Both the position numbers and the translations under genes were made by a program. 64,000 bases of DNA, taken from NCBI GenBank assembly GCA_014055465.1, contig WIAF01000007.1, forward strand, positions 186,001 to 250,000, read 5' to 3'. The DNA is from Nitrospira sp. CR1.1. Lineage in GTDB: Bacteria; Nitrospirota; Nitrospiria; Nitrospirales; Nitrospiraceae. Below, piece after piece: positions 1-8,801 of the stretch. The notes beneath the pieces were generated by a model that saw only the letters and a program-made list of their open reading frames with translations, was not told the DNA's origin and ran no database searches. The number at the start of each line of letters is the position of its first letter. The first letter of the stretch is position 1.

Positions 1-548
1 TCATCATTCCGGACGATGTAGTAATACTCGCGATAGCTCCAGACCTCTTCCTTGGCCTTCTGCAGGCGCCGCTGAATTTCTTCCGGCGAGTCCCCGGCTC
101 TGTTTTGGAGCCTGGTTCGCAAGGTATCAAATGACGGCGGGAGAATGAAAATATAGACGCCGTCCTCGAATTTCTTCTTCACTGACCGGGCGCCCTGCAC
201 GTCGATTTCGAGCAGGACATCGATGCCCTGTTCCATTTTTTCCGTCAATTCCTTGCGGGGCGTTCCGTATAGATTGCCGTAGACGTGGGCCCATTCCACG
301 AATTCGTTTCGATCAATCATCTGCCGGAATGAGGCTTCATCCAGGAAATGATAGTCCTGCCCATCCACCTCTCCGGGGCGCGGCTTGCGGGTGGTGTAAG
401 AAATGGAATGCCACAAGCCTGGAACATTGGCCGTGATCTGTTTGCACAGCGTCGTTTTCCCGCTCCCTGACGGGGCGGAAATGATGAACAGGATGCCCCG
501 CCGTACTTGAGCCGGTTTCTCGTGAGATGGAACGGGCGCAGTGTTCAT
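1..548 (-). CDS. gmk: Guanylate kinase (3' end cut off by the window edge)
   Basis: Guanylate kinase phosphorylates GMP (or dGMP) to GDP with ATP in the cytoplasm. Translation from the ATG at 548 gives a short leader and then the P-loop SAPSGSGKTT at about residues 26-35, followed by the GMP-binding stretch with YTTRKPRPGE and the DYHFL segment, and the EIDVQGA block typical of the family. The frame stays open to base 1, so about 182 residues are present and the C-terminus is missing. It lies 30 bases downstream of the yicC stop codon, as the last visible gene of a minus-strand operon. The yicC-gmk order is common in bacteria. The start is the first ATG that keeps the whole P-loop domain; no strong ribosome binding site was resolved. 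Confidence 0.95.
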   Translation of the reverse strand, partial: MNTAPVPSHEKPAQVRRGILFIISAPSGSGKTTLCKQITANVPGLWHSISYTTRKPRPGEVDGQDYHFLDEASFRQMIDRNEFVEWAHVYGNLYGTPRKELTEKMEQGIDVLLEIDVQGARSVKKKFEDGVYIFILPPSFDTLRTRLQNRAGDSPEEIQRRLQKAKEEVWSYREYYYIVRND

Positions 549-578
549 AGATGATTCTGTGCCGGCTCGGCGCCGACG

Positions 579-1457
579 TTACTCCACATTTTGAACTTGT
601 TCGCGCAATTTTTCCAGTTCGGCTTTCATGCGGACGACCAGCGCGGCGATCTCCGCATCATTGGCTTTCGAGCCGATGGTGTTCACTTCACGCCCCATTT
701 CCTGAAGGAGAAACTCCAGCGTTTTCCCCACGGACTCCTCGCTGCGGAGTGTCTGGTCGAACTGTATCATATGTGACTCAAGTCTGACCAATTCTTCCGA
801 GATGTCAGAACGGTCCGCATACACAGCCAGTTCCTGGTTGAGACGGGCCGGATCCGGCAGCTCGCTTTGCAGGAGGGCCTCGATCCGTGCTTTCATGCGT
901 TCAAAGGAGATTCTGGAGAGTTCCGGAGCCTTTTCCGCCACGGTTGATTTGGCTGACCGGATCGCGTCCAAGTGAACAGCCAAGTCCTTCGCCAGCGCGT
1001 CCCCTTCGCGCTTGCGCATCTTCTCCAGGTCGGTCAGGGCTCCGCCAAGCACGCGCAACACGGTTTTCCCAAGATGGTCGGTATCGACCGGTTCATCTGT
1101 AATGGAGACGATGTCGCGAAACCCGGCGACTATGGACATCTCTACCGCGCCCCGCAATCCGAGGGTCTTCTGCAGCTTTTTGAGGGCCGCATGGTATTGT
1201 TTGGCGAGCGCGTGATCGATCTGAACGGTTTTCAGGCTGCCGCCGGCGGCCTGTACCGACACCGACACATCGACTCTCCCGCGAAGGCAGCGCTGTTGAA
1301 CGGCCTTGCGAATGTGGTCCTCCAACTGCGCCAGGGATCGAGGGACCCTGACCGCCACCTCCAGAAACCGGTGGTTGACGGAGCGAATTTCTACGGTGAC
1401 GCCGGCCTTCTGCGAGGTGCCGTCTTTTTTCCCATACCCGGTCATACTTCGGATCAT
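579..1457 (-). CDS. yicC: YicC/YloC family endoribonuclease
   Basis: The 292-residue protein starts with MIRSMTGYG, the signature beginning of the YicC family, and ends with a conserved helical tail (residues GREVNTIGSKAND and KAELEKLREQVQNVE). YicC proteins are endoribonucleases involved in RNA turnover and stationary-phase survival. A longer frame begins at 1577, but the family start is clearly the ATG at 1457, and this ATG overlaps the stop codon of nth in an ATGA junction, which points to translational coupling. It sits between nth and gmk in one operon. Assignment to the family is firm; the exact RNA target here is unknown. Confidence 0.93.
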   Translation of the reverse strand: MIRSMTGYGKKDGTSQKAGVTVEIRSVNHRFLEVAVRVPRSLAQLEDHIRKAVQQRCLRGRVDVSVSVQAAGGSLKTVQIDHALAKQYHAALKKLQKTLGLRGAVEMSIVAGFRDIVSITDEPVDTDHLGKTVLRVLGGALTDLEKMRKREGDALAKDLAVHLDAIRSAKSTVAEKAPELSRISFERMKARIEALLQSELPDPARLNQELAVYADRSDISEELVRLESHMIQFDQTLRSEESVGKTLEFLLQEMGREVNTIGSKANDAEIAALVVRMKAELEKLREQVQNVE

Positions 1458-2125
1458 CGTGCGAGTTTCCCTTCCCAATGGCAATCGGTGTAGAGCGCGC
1501 AGAGCCCGCATTTCGGCGCGCGCGCCAGGCAGACATACCGCCCGTGCAAGAGGAGTCGCTGCGAGCCTTCCGTCCATTCCTCTGCGGGCAGCAACCGCTG
1601 CAGGTCCATCTCGATTTTTTCCGGATCCGTATGGCGGGTGAGGTGCAGTCGCCCCGCCACTCGTTTCACGTGGGTATCGACCACCACGGCCGGCTTATCA
1701 AACGCATTGCCGAGCAGGACGTTGGCGGTTTTACGCCCGACCCCCGGCAGTCCCGTGAGCGCCTCCATTGTATCCGGCACCTTGCCTTGAAACGTTTCGA
1801 CCACGGCTTTCGCACAGTGCATGAGATGTTTGGCCTTGGTCTTAAAAAAACCGGTCGGACGGATGAACGCCTCCAACTCCGCAGGGTCAGCCGCCGCATA
1901 GTCGCGCGGCTGCCGATACCGCCGAAAGAGAGCCGGAGTGACCTGGTTCACGCGCTGGTCCGTGCATTGCGCCGAGAGAATCGTGGCGACCAACAGCTCC
2001 CACGGCGTGTGATAGTCCAGCTCGACTTTCAGGGCGGGCGCGGTTGTCCGTAACGCGTCAAGCATTCGCGCAAGGCGGCGCTTGCCGGTCTGAGCAGACG
2101 CGTGATGTGAGGCGGCGGCTTTCAT
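1454..2125 (-). CDS. nth: Endonuclease III (DNA glycosylase/AP lyase)
   Basis: Base-excision repair enzyme that removes oxidised pyrimidines and cleaves at AP sites. The protein shows the helix-hairpin-helix LPGVGRKTAN with the catalytic lysine, the VDTHVKR segment with the catalytic aspartate, and a C-terminal [4Fe-4S] cluster motif C-X6-C-X2-C-X5-C. With the ATG at 2125 the protein has 223 residues, close to the family length. An upstream ATG at 2176 would extend it by 17 residues into the end of hflX and adds nothing conserved, so the shorter start is preferred. Its stop overlaps the yicC start (ATGA). Confidence 0.95.
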   Translation of the reverse strand: MKAAASHHASAQTGKRRLARMLDALRTTAPALKVELDYHTPWELLVATILSAQCTDQRVNQVTPALFRRYRQPRDYAAADPAELEAFIRPTGFFKTKAKHLMHCAKAVVETFQGKVPDTMEALTGLPGVGRKTANVLLGNAFDKPAVVVDTHVKRVAGRLHLTRHTDPEKIEMDLQRLLPAEEWTEGSQRLLLHGRYVCLARAPKCGLCALYTDCHWEGKLAR

Positions 2126-2159
2126 GATGCGCGGCTGGTGGCGGCCAATTGTGCAGTGG

Positions 2160-4001
2160 TCAGGGGTGAGATGCAAGTGCCAGGTCCTGAGGCGGCTGGC
2201 CGGGGTCTGTTTCGAGCGAAGCGGGGCTGGAAACGGTTGGTAACAGAGTTTCCAGGTGCGCGATCAAGGGCCGCAAGGTCTCCCGGTCCAGTGCCGAAAT
2301 GGCAATGCCATGATACCGTTGGCAGAGCGCCTCAGCCTCTCGCGCCGAGAGTCGATCACATTTGTTCAGCACCATGATGCGCGGTATCGTATCCATCTGG
2401 AGCGATTGCAGGACGGTATCAACCGCCGTCACCTGCTGGTCGAGATTGGGTGCGGAGGCATCGACGATGTGCAGCAGCATGTCGGCATCACGCAATTCAT
2501 CCAGCGTGGTGCGAAAGGCGCCGACCAAATCTTTGGGAAGGTCACGGATAAACCCGACGGTATCGGTCACAATAACTTCGCGATCATGCGGAAAGCGCAG
2601 GCGGCGGCTGGTGGTGTCCAGCGTTTCAAACAGGCGGTCCTGCGCCGGGATCTGGCTGTGGGTCAGCGTGTTGAGCAGAGTCGATTTGCCGGCGTTGGTA
2701 TAACCGACGATGGAGAGAATCGGTAATCCTTGCCGGAGGCGCCTGGACCGCCGCTGATCCTGATGCCGAGCCACGTCATCGATCTCGCGCTCCAGATGGG
2801 CGATCCGGTCGCGGATGCGGCGGCGGTCGGTTTCCAATTTGGTTTCGCCAGGTCCGCGTGTGCCGATTCCTCCGCCGAGCCGTGACAATGAGGCGCCATG
2901 TCCGGAAAGCCTCGGCAGCAGATACCGGAGCTGGGCCAATTCGACTTGGACCTTGCCTTCCCGCGTGTGCGCGCGGCGGGCAAAAATATCCAGAATGAGT
3001 TGGGTGCGATCGATGATCTTCAGGTCGGTCACTTCGGAAATCGCCCGTGCCTGTGCCGGAGCTAGGTCCTGGTCGAAGATGATAAGGTCGGCGCCCTTTT
3101 GCAGCGCGCGCATAACGACTTCTTTGAGTTTGCCCTTGCCCAGCAAATACCGCTCATAGCCCTCATGGGTGCGTTGCGCAACACGATCCAATACGCGTAC
3201 CCCCGCTGACCGGGCGAGTTCGTTCAATTCCTCCAAGTGCTCTTCCTGTTCGGCGTGGCCCTTTGGTGCGGCGCTCACCAATATGGCCGACTCCTGGCCT
3301 GCCGCGACGGTATGCTGCGTGTCCGATCGCTGGAAGTCGCTTTCAAGCGCATGGAGGAAGGTATCCAGTTGCAGATCCAGATCATGGAACGGGACCGGTT
3401 TCAGAATGCGGCAGACCTCGCCTTGTTGATTCGGCGGCAGCAGGTGCGCAAGGTGCAGCCGGCTTGGTTCGCCCGTTTCCGTCACGCCCAGGACTCCGAT
3501 CATGTCCAGTCGCAGGAGCGCCAAGTGCGTGAGATCGTCCTGGCTGAGCGGCTCGTCATGAAGATGCGTTCGGATGAGCCTCAGGCCGCGCAATGAATGG
3601 GGGCCGCCCCTGAACTTCGCAAGCGACTCGAACGTCGGCGCGCAGCCGGCCCCCACCAATACCTGCTCAACGACTCCGCGGCGCGTGATGAGGAGTCCGA
3701 TCGGACGGCGAAGGTCACGCGACAGCAGGGTTGTGGTTCGGGCCAACTCGGCAGTGAGCACGTTCGAGGCAGGGATGCGGCGGCGATACAATCGTTCCAG
3801 CGCTGCGAGATGGCTGGCCTTCAGGCCGTTGACATGTCCATAGACGGTTGGGATAGTCCTGCTCCTTGCGACGGGAAGGTTAAGATGGGTGGCGGACGGC
3901 GCCGCTCCCCGACCAGACCGGCAATGCACAGTCGGGCATAGCCTCGCAGTCGAAAGACGCGACGTTGCCTTGAAGGAGCGCTCGCTGCCCTGCAGTGGCA
4001 A
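2160..4001 (-). CDS. hflX: GTPase HflX (ribosome-associated)
   Basis: HflX binds and splits 70S ribosomes and 50S subunits under stress. The protein has an N-terminal HflX nucleotide-binding-like domain, a central coiled region with the glycine-rich GHGASLSRLGGGIGTRGPGE stretch, and a G domain with GYTNAGKST (G1), DTVGFIRDLP (G3) and NKCD (G4). The open frame begins at an ATG at 4001, which overlaps the end of tsaD by about 120 bases. The family-like sequence only begins near residue 50, so a GTG at 3929 is an alternative start; neither has a convincing ribosome binding site. The protein is longer than the E. coli one because of an N-terminal domain found in many non-proteobacterial HflX proteins. 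Confidence 0.93.
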   Translation of the reverse strand: MPLQGSERSFKATSRLSTARLCPTVHCRSGRGAAPSATHLNLPVARSRTIPTVYGHVNGLKASHLAALERLYRRRIPASNVLTAELARTTTLLSRDLRRPIGLLITRRGVVEQVLVGAGCAPTFESLAKFRGGPHSLRGLRLIRTHLHDEPLSQDDLTHLALLRLDMIGVLGVTETGEPSRLHLAHLLPPNQQGEVCRILKPVPFHDLDLQLDTFLHALESDFQRSDTQHTVAAGQESAILVSAAPKGHAEQEEHLEELNELARSAGVRVLDRVAQRTHEGYERYLLGKGKLKEVVMRALQKGADLIIFDQDLAPAQARAISEVTDLKIIDRTQLILDIFARRAHTREGKVQVELAQLRYLLPRLSGHGASLSRLGGGIGTRGPGETKLETDRRRIRDRIAHLEREIDDVARHQDQRRSRRLRQGLPILSIVGYTNAGKSTLLNTLTHSQIPAQDRLFETLDTTSRRLRFPHDREVIVTDTVGFIRDLPKDLVGAFRTTLDELRDADMLLHIVDASAPNLDQQVTAVDTVLQSLQMDTIPRIMVLNKCDRLSAREAEALCQRYHGIAISALDRETLRPLIAHLETLLPTVSSPASLETDPGQPPQDLALASHP

Positions 4002-4950
4002 TCATGGCCGCATTATCGGTGCAGTACGAAAGTGCCGGAAGCCCCAATTCAATCCCCTCCTTGACGGCTCGCTCGGCCAAACGAGCGCGAAGCCGCGAAT
4101 TGGCCGACACGCCGCCCACGACGGCGAGCGCGGATACCCCCGCACGTTTGACTGCGGCGAAGGCCTGGCCGACAAGCACATCCACGATCGCCTCCTGATA
4201 GGCGGCAGCCAGGTCGGCCTGTTGTTGGGCAATCGCATCAAGACTCATGTCCCGGAGGTGATACAGCAGCGCGGTTTTGAGCCCGCTGAAACTGAAATCA
4301 AACTGGCCCGTTCTGACGCGTGAGCGGGGAAATCGCACGGCCGTTGGTCGCCCGTTCCGGGCTGCGGCATCGATGAGCGGCCCGCCCGGGTACCCGAGGC
4401 CGAGCATCTGCGCGCCTTTATCGAAGGCCTCGCCTGCGGCGTCATCGATGGTGCGTCCCAGGAGGTGGAATCCGCCTTTCTCTTCCGCGTGGAAGAGATG
4501 CGTGTGCCCCCCCGATGCAATCAGCACAACGCAGGTTCTCGGAAATGCCGGGCGGTTGATCCAGGCCGACGCGATATGCCCCTCCAGGTGACTCACGCCG
4601 ACCAGCGGAATCCCCAGAGCATACGCCGTGGATTTGGCATAACTGAGGCCGACCAGAAGGGCGCCTGCCAGACCAGGCCCCTGCGTGACGGCGACGGCTC
4701 GCAAATTTCTCCAGCCAAGACCTGCTTCGTCAAGCGCCCTGCGAGTTACCTGGTCTATATTCTGAATATGCGCCCGCGACGCGAGTTCCGGGACCACTCC
4801 GCCGAATCGTTCGTGCACGGCTTGTTGCGACGAAATGATGTTGGAAAGAACCTGTCCGTTCCCATCAAGAACGGCGGCGGCAGTTTCATCACAGGAGGTT
4901 TCGATGCCGAGGATGGGACCGAGGAGTGTTGCCGAAGTAGCCCTATTCAT
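3880..4950 (-). CDS. tsaD: tRNA N6-threonylcarbamoyladenosine transferase TsaD
   Basis: TsaD transfers the threonylcarbamoyl group onto A37 of ANN-decoding tRNAs, in the cytoplasm, together with TsaB and TsaE (not seen here). The 356-residue protein shows GIETSCDET near residue 15, the metal-binding HLEGH motif (His121 and His125), and the ASNAR-like ATP-binding blocks GGHTHL, FDKGAQMLGLGYPGGP and VVGGVSANS. Length fits the family. It is the first gene of the minus-strand operon continuing into hflX, nth, yicC and gmk. Confidence 0.96.
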   Translation of the reverse strand: MNRATSATLLGPILGIETSCDETAAAVLDGNGQVLSNIISSQQAVHERFGGVVPELASRAHIQNIDQVTRRALDEAGLGWRNLRAVAVTQGPGLAGALLVGLSYAKSTAYALGIPLVGVSHLEGHIASAWINRPAFPRTCVVLIASGGHTHLFHAEEKGGFHLLGRTIDDAAGEAFDKGAQMLGLGYPGGPLIDAAARNGRPTAVRFPRSRVRTGQFDFSFSGLKTALLYHLRDMSLDAIAQQQADLAAAYQEAIVDVLVGQAFAAVKRAGVSALAVVGGVSANSRLRARLAERAVKEGIELGLPALSYCTDNAAMIATAGQRALLQGNVASFDCEAMPDCALPVWSGSGAVRHPS

Positions 4951-5094
4951 ATGGCGGACAGGCGCAACCTTTCCGGAATGACAAGCCGTTTGATCGGCTG
5001 TGATGACAGTGATGAGTCACGTGGACTTATGGCAAGGAGCCTCGGGAGTCAACCTGCTCGGTACTGGATGAATTTCGCAATTCACTCCATCGTG

Positions 5095-5136
5095 AAAAAC
5101 GACAACCCCCGGATCCGGTTGGGACCGCGGGGGTTG
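5095..5136 (-). terminator. Rho-independent terminator of clpC
   Basis: On the minus strand an inverted repeat CAACCCCC ... GGGGGTTG (arms at 5129-5136 and 5103-5110) is followed by TCGTTTTTC. It lies about 60 bases after the clpC stop codon and before tsaD, so it separates the clpC transcript from the tsaD operon. Confidence 0.85.
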
Positions 5137-5196
5137 CCGGGTAGTGTACAGGATCTCAAATATCAATCGATCCTATTGTGACAGGCGCTCGTGAGG

Positions 5197-7626
5197 TTAC
5201 ACGCCCGCCATGGCTTCCTGTTCGATGAAGGCCGGCGCGCCGTCGCGGAGGACGACTTTGATTTTCCGGTTGTCCTTGAACCGGCCCTTGATGAGCTCTT
5301 CGGACAGCGGATCGCCGATGGCCCGCTGAATGATGCGCCGCATGGGGCGCGCGCCGTACAGCGGTTCGTATCCTTCCTTGATCAGCCACTGTTTGACCTC
5401 ATCATCCACCTCGATGCTGACGCTCTTGTCGATGAGGCGGAGATTCAGCTCGTGCAGCAGAATATCCAGGATATGGATGAGGTGTTCCTTCTCCAGTGAG
5501 TGGAAGACCACGATCTCGTCGATGCGGTTCAAGAATTCCGGGCTGAAGGAGCGGCGGAGCTCGCCCATCACTTCATCCTTCTTGCGCAACGCTTGTCCGC
5601 TCTTTTCGTCGTTTTGGAATCCTAGCGAGACTCCTTTTTGAATCAACTTGGTGCCGATGTTGGACGTCATGATGACGACCGTGTTCTTGAAATCGACTTT
5701 TCTGCCTAAGCTATCGGTGAGCACGCCGTCGTCCAACACCTGCAACAGGACGTTAAACACATCCGGATGCGCCTTTTCGATTTCGTCGAACAGCACCACG
5801 GAATAGGGCCGGCGGCGAACTTTCTCCGTCAGCTGGCCGCCTTCCTCATACCCGACATAACCGGGAGGCGCCCCGAAGAGCCGCGAACTGGTGAATTTCT
5901 CCTGGTATTCGGACATATCAATCCGGATGAGCGCATCTTCGCTATTGAAGAGGAACTCCGCCAGAGTTCTCGCCAACTCCGTTTTTCCGACTCCGGTCGG
6001 ACCGAGGAAAATAAAGGAACCGATGGGTTTCTTTGCTTCCTTGAGCCCGGCCCTGGATCGACGGATGGCGCGAGCAACCGCCGAGATGGCTTCGTTTTGC
6101 CCAATGACCCGCTTGTGGAGGAATTCTTCCATGCGGAGCAGTTTATTGGATTCTTCTTCTTCCAGCTTGAAGAGCGGAATGCCGGTCATTTTCGACACGA
6201 CATACGCGACTTCTTCCTTGCCGATGGTCGGTTTGTGCTTTTCCTGGTTCTTCTTCCATTCGCGCTTGGACTCGTCGAGCAGTTTCCGCAGACGCTCTTC
6301 TTCCTCCCGGTGACGAACAGCTTCTTCGAAATTTTGCATCGAGATGGCCAGTTCTTTTTCCCGCGAGATCTTCTTGAGCTCCTGCTCCAGCGCTTTGAGT
6401 TCGGACGGAAGCGCGTAGGTCTGCAACTTCGCCCGGGAGCCGGTTTCGTCGATCAGATCGATGGCCTTATCCGGCAGGAACCGGTCGGTGATGTAGCGAT
6501 CCGCTAACTTGACCGCCTCCACAATGGCGTCTTCGGTGATCTCTACGCCATGGTGTTCCTCGTACCGATCACGCAAGCCCTGAATGATGCGCACCGTTTC
6601 ATCTGTGCTTGGCGGTTGCACATGAATGGGTTGGAAGCGGCGCTTGAGGGCCCCGTCCTTCTCAATGTGCTTGCGGTATTCGTCCAGCGTCGTGGCGCCG
6701 ATACATTGAATTTCTCCGCGCGACAACGCCGGCTTGAGCATATTGGAGGCGTCGATCGAACCTTCAGCAGCGCCGGCGCCGACCAGCGTGTGCAATTCGT
6801 CGATGAAGATAATAATGTTGCCAGCCTGCACGATCTCTTTCATCACCACTTTCAAGCGCTCTTCGAACTGGCCGCGGTATTTGGTGCCGGCGACCAGCGA
6901 GCCCAGGTCCAGCGCGATGACGCGACGGGACAGCAAATTGTCCGGGACTTCCGACGCGATGATGCGCTGCGCGAGCCCTTCGACAATGGCCGTCTTGCCG
7001 ACGCCGGATTCCCCGATGAGTACAGGATTGTTCTTCGAGCGTCGGCTGAGGATCTGAAGCACCCGTTCGATTTCATCCGCCCGTCCGATGACGGGATCCA
7101 ACTGCCCCTCTTGGGCGAGTTGTGTCAAATCACGTCCGAACTCGTCGAGCGCCGGGGTGTTGCTCTTGCGGTCCCGCTCGCGAGGGGCGGACTTCCGCAG
7201 GAAGGTCACCGTGAGCTGCCTGGCGGTCAAGAGGTTGGCGCCAAGACTCCGCAGAATCTTTCCGCCGATGCCTTCCTCTTCACGCAGAAGTCCGAGCAAT
7301 AAGTGCTCACTGCCGATATGGTTATGACCGAGGAGCCGGGCTTCTTCCACCCCGTACTCGATGACTTTCTTGACCCGCGGACTGAAAGGAATTTCTCCGA
7401 AGGTCATTGTCGTGCCGCCGCCCGGTAGGTTGCGCTCGATTTCGAGGCGAATCTGTTCGGTCGAGAGGCCCATTTTTTTCAGGATCATCAGCGCAATCCC
7501 ATCCGTCTCGCGAAGGATGGCCAACACCAGGTGCTCGGTGCCCAGGTAATCGTTCTGATGGCGCTCGGCTTCTTCACGTGCCAGGATGATGATCTTGCGA
7601 CCCTTGTCCGTGAACCGTTCGAACAT
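5197..7626 (-). CDS. clpC: ATP-dependent Clp protease ATP-binding subunit ClpC
   Basis: Hsp100 unfoldase that feeds substrates to ClpP. The 809-residue protein has a double Clp N domain (residues about 1-140), a first AAA+ module with Walker A GESGVGKT at 205-212, a UVR-containing middle domain near residues 415-450 ([19 protein letters not shown]), and a second AAA+ module with GPTGVGKTE and DMSEYQEK, then the C-terminal D2-small domain. The UVR motif and the short middle domain mark it as ClpC and not ClpB or ClpA. A strong ribosome binding site (GGAGG) lies just before the ATG, and a near-consensus sigma70 promoter is found at 7716-7744. No CtsR/McsA/McsB genes are next to it. Confidence 0.97.
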   Translation of the reverse strand: MFERFTDKGRKIIILAREEAERHQNDYLGTEHLVLAILRETDGIALMILKKMGLSTEQIRLEIERNLPGGGTTMTFGEIPFSPRVKKVIEYGVEEARLLGHNHIGSEHLLLGLLREEEGIGGKILRSLGANLLTARQLTVTFLRKSAPRERDRKSNTPALDEFGRDLTQLAQEGQLDPVIGRADEIERVLQILSRRSKNNPVLIGESGVGKTAIVEGLAQRIIASEVPDNLLSRRVIALDLGSLVAGTKYRGQFEERLKVVMKEIVQAGNIIIFIDELHTLVGAGAAEGSIDASNMLKPALSRGEIQCIGATTLDEYRKHIEKDGALKRRFQPIHVQPPSTDETVRIIQGLRDRYEEHHGVEITEDAIVEAVKLADRYITDRFLPDKAIDLIDETGSRAKLQTYALPSELKALEQELKKISREKELAISMQNFEEAVRHREEEERLRKLLDESKREWKKNQEKHKPTIGKEEVAYVVSKMTGIPLFKLEEEESNKLLRMEEFLHKRVIGQNEAISAVARAIRRSRAGLKEAKKPIGSFIFLGPTGVGKTELARTLAEFLFNSEDALIRIDMSEYQEKFTSSRLFGAPPGYVGYEEGGQLTEKVRRRPYSVVLFDEIEKAHPDVFNVLLQVLDDGVLTDSLGRKVDFKNTVVIMTSNIGTKLIQKGVSLGFQNDEKSGQALRKKDEVMGELRRSFSPEFLNRIDEIVVFHSLEKEHLIHILDILLHELNLRLIDKSVSIEVDDEVKQWLIKEGYEPLYGARPMRRIIQRAIGDPLSEELIKGRFKDNRKIKVVLRDGAPAFIEQEAMAGV

Positions 7627-7715
7627 CCCGCCTCCTTATGGTGATGGGGCCTGTAAGAGAAGCCTTAGCTGAGTGAATAGATGCAGGTCAAAGGCTCGAA
7701 AATACTGATGTTGTG

Positions 7716-7744
7716 ATTCTAACTACCACAATATGGGGTGTCAA
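7716..7744 (-). promoter_or_regulatory. Sigma70-type promoter of clpC
   Basis: Read on the minus strand: TTGACA (7744-7739), a 17-bp spacer, then TAGAAT (7721-7716). The predicted transcript would have a 5' leader of about 80 bases before the clpC start at 7626. The match to the consensus in sequence and spacing is very good. Confidence 0.85.
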
Positions 7745-7833
7745 GGTATTGAGCGAATCGCGGACGACGCGCTGCGATTGGGGAAACGCGCGCTTGGGAG
7801 ACCTGGCGTCGCAGGATTATCTTGCGCGCCGGT

Positions 7834-7863
7834 TTGACAGTAAAAGAACCATCCCGATACAAT
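7834..7863 (+). promoter_or_regulatory. Sigma70-type promoter of nadK
   Basis: TTGACA at 7834-7839, an 18-bp spacer, and TACAAT at 7858-7863, about 50 bases upstream of the nadK start. It is divergent from the clpC promoter; the two -35 elements are about 90 bases apart. Confidence 0.75.
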
Positions 7864-7912
7864 CCCGCACCTTTCAACCGGCTCCTCATCTCAGCGCGAC
7901 GCGGTCTCACGT

Positions 7913-8773
7913 ATGAAAAGCAAGAGCATCGGCATTCTCACCAAACCCAAATTTCCTGAAGTGAAGGCTACGGTGCAAGCCGTGGTGAGTTGGTTACGCT
8001 CGCGGAACATCGACGTGCTCCTGGATACGACTTCGACGACCTTGCTCGGAGAACAGGGCGGGTTTCAAAAAACTCAATTAGCCAGCAAGGCCGATGTGCT
8101 GCTCGTTCTGGGGGGCGACGGGACGATGCTCAACGCGGCGCGATTGGCCGGCGAACGCGGCATTCCAATTCTCGGAGTCAATATGGGCGGCCTCGGATTT
8201 CTGACCGAAGTCGTCCTGGAGAATTTGTATCCGTCCCTGGAGCGCGTGTTTGCCAATGACTTTGTGCTCGATGAACGGTTGATGCTGAGGACGCACGTGC
8301 ACCGGCACGGAGAAACAGTTGCGCGAGGGGTCGTGTTGAACGACGTGGTCATCAGCAAGGGCACTCTGGCCAGGATGATTGAACTCAAAATTGCCATTCA
8401 AGGGCAGTTCGTCACGAACCTGCGCGGCGACGGTCTGATCATTAGCACGCCTACGGGGTCGACGGCCTATTCGCTGTCAGCCGGAGGACCCATCATCAAT
8501 CCTGCCGTCCCGTCATTGATCTTAACGCCAGTCTGTCCGCATACGCTGACACATCGCCCATTGATCGTGCCGGCCAGCGCGGAAATCGAAGTCGTGTTGA
8601 CCAGCAAAGATGACGGGGCGATGGCAACGCTCGATGGCCAGGTCGGTGTGGCCCTGACTCAGGGCGACACGGTGGAAATTCAAGCCTCCGAGCACCTGAC
8701 CAGGCTGATCCGATTTCCAGAGAGCAGTTATTATGAGGTGTTGCGGGAAAAGCTGAAGTGGGGCGATGGCTAA
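7913..8773 (+). CDS. nadK: NAD kinase (ATP or polyphosphate dependent)
   Basis: Phosphorylates NAD to NADP. The 286-residue protein carries the GGDG motif at residues 67-70 followed by TMLNAAR, the conserved NE/D region (VLNDVVI), and the GSTAYSLSAGGPI substrate-binding block, then TLDGQ near the C-terminus. The length is standard. It is monocistronic, driven by its own promoter at 7834-7863, and its stop codon lies 15 bases from the convergent end of the next gene. Confidence 0.96.
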   Translation: MKSKSIGILTKPKFPEVKATVQAVVSWLRSRNIDVLLDTTSTTLLGEQGGFQKTQLASKADVLLVLGGDGTMLNAARLAGERGIPILGVNMGGLGFLTEVVLENLYPSLERVFANDFVLDERLMLRTHVHRHGETVARGVVLNDVVISKGTLARMIELKIAIQGQFVTNLRGDGLIISTPTGSTAYSLSAGGPIINPAVPSLILTPVCPHTLTHRPLIVPASAEIEVVLTSKDDGAMATLDGQVGVALTQGDTVEIQASEHLTRLIRFPESSYYEVLREKLKWGDG

Positions 8774-8779
8774 ATAGAA

Positions 8780-8801
8780 GCGGGCGCGTTAGACGCGCCC
8801 G
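8780..8801. terminator. Hairpin between convergent nadK and the FAD reductase gene
   Basis: Inverted repeat GCGGGCGCG / CGCGCCCGC with a short loop, which includes the stop codon of the minus-strand gene. Downstream T runs are weak on both strands (TTCTATTTA on the minus strand), so this may be a shared, imperfect bidirectional terminator. Confidence 0.5.

Noticed and set aside
7719-7910. 63-codon minus-strand frame upstream of nadK
   Set aside because: It overlaps both promoters of the divergent clpC and nadK genes and shows no motif.
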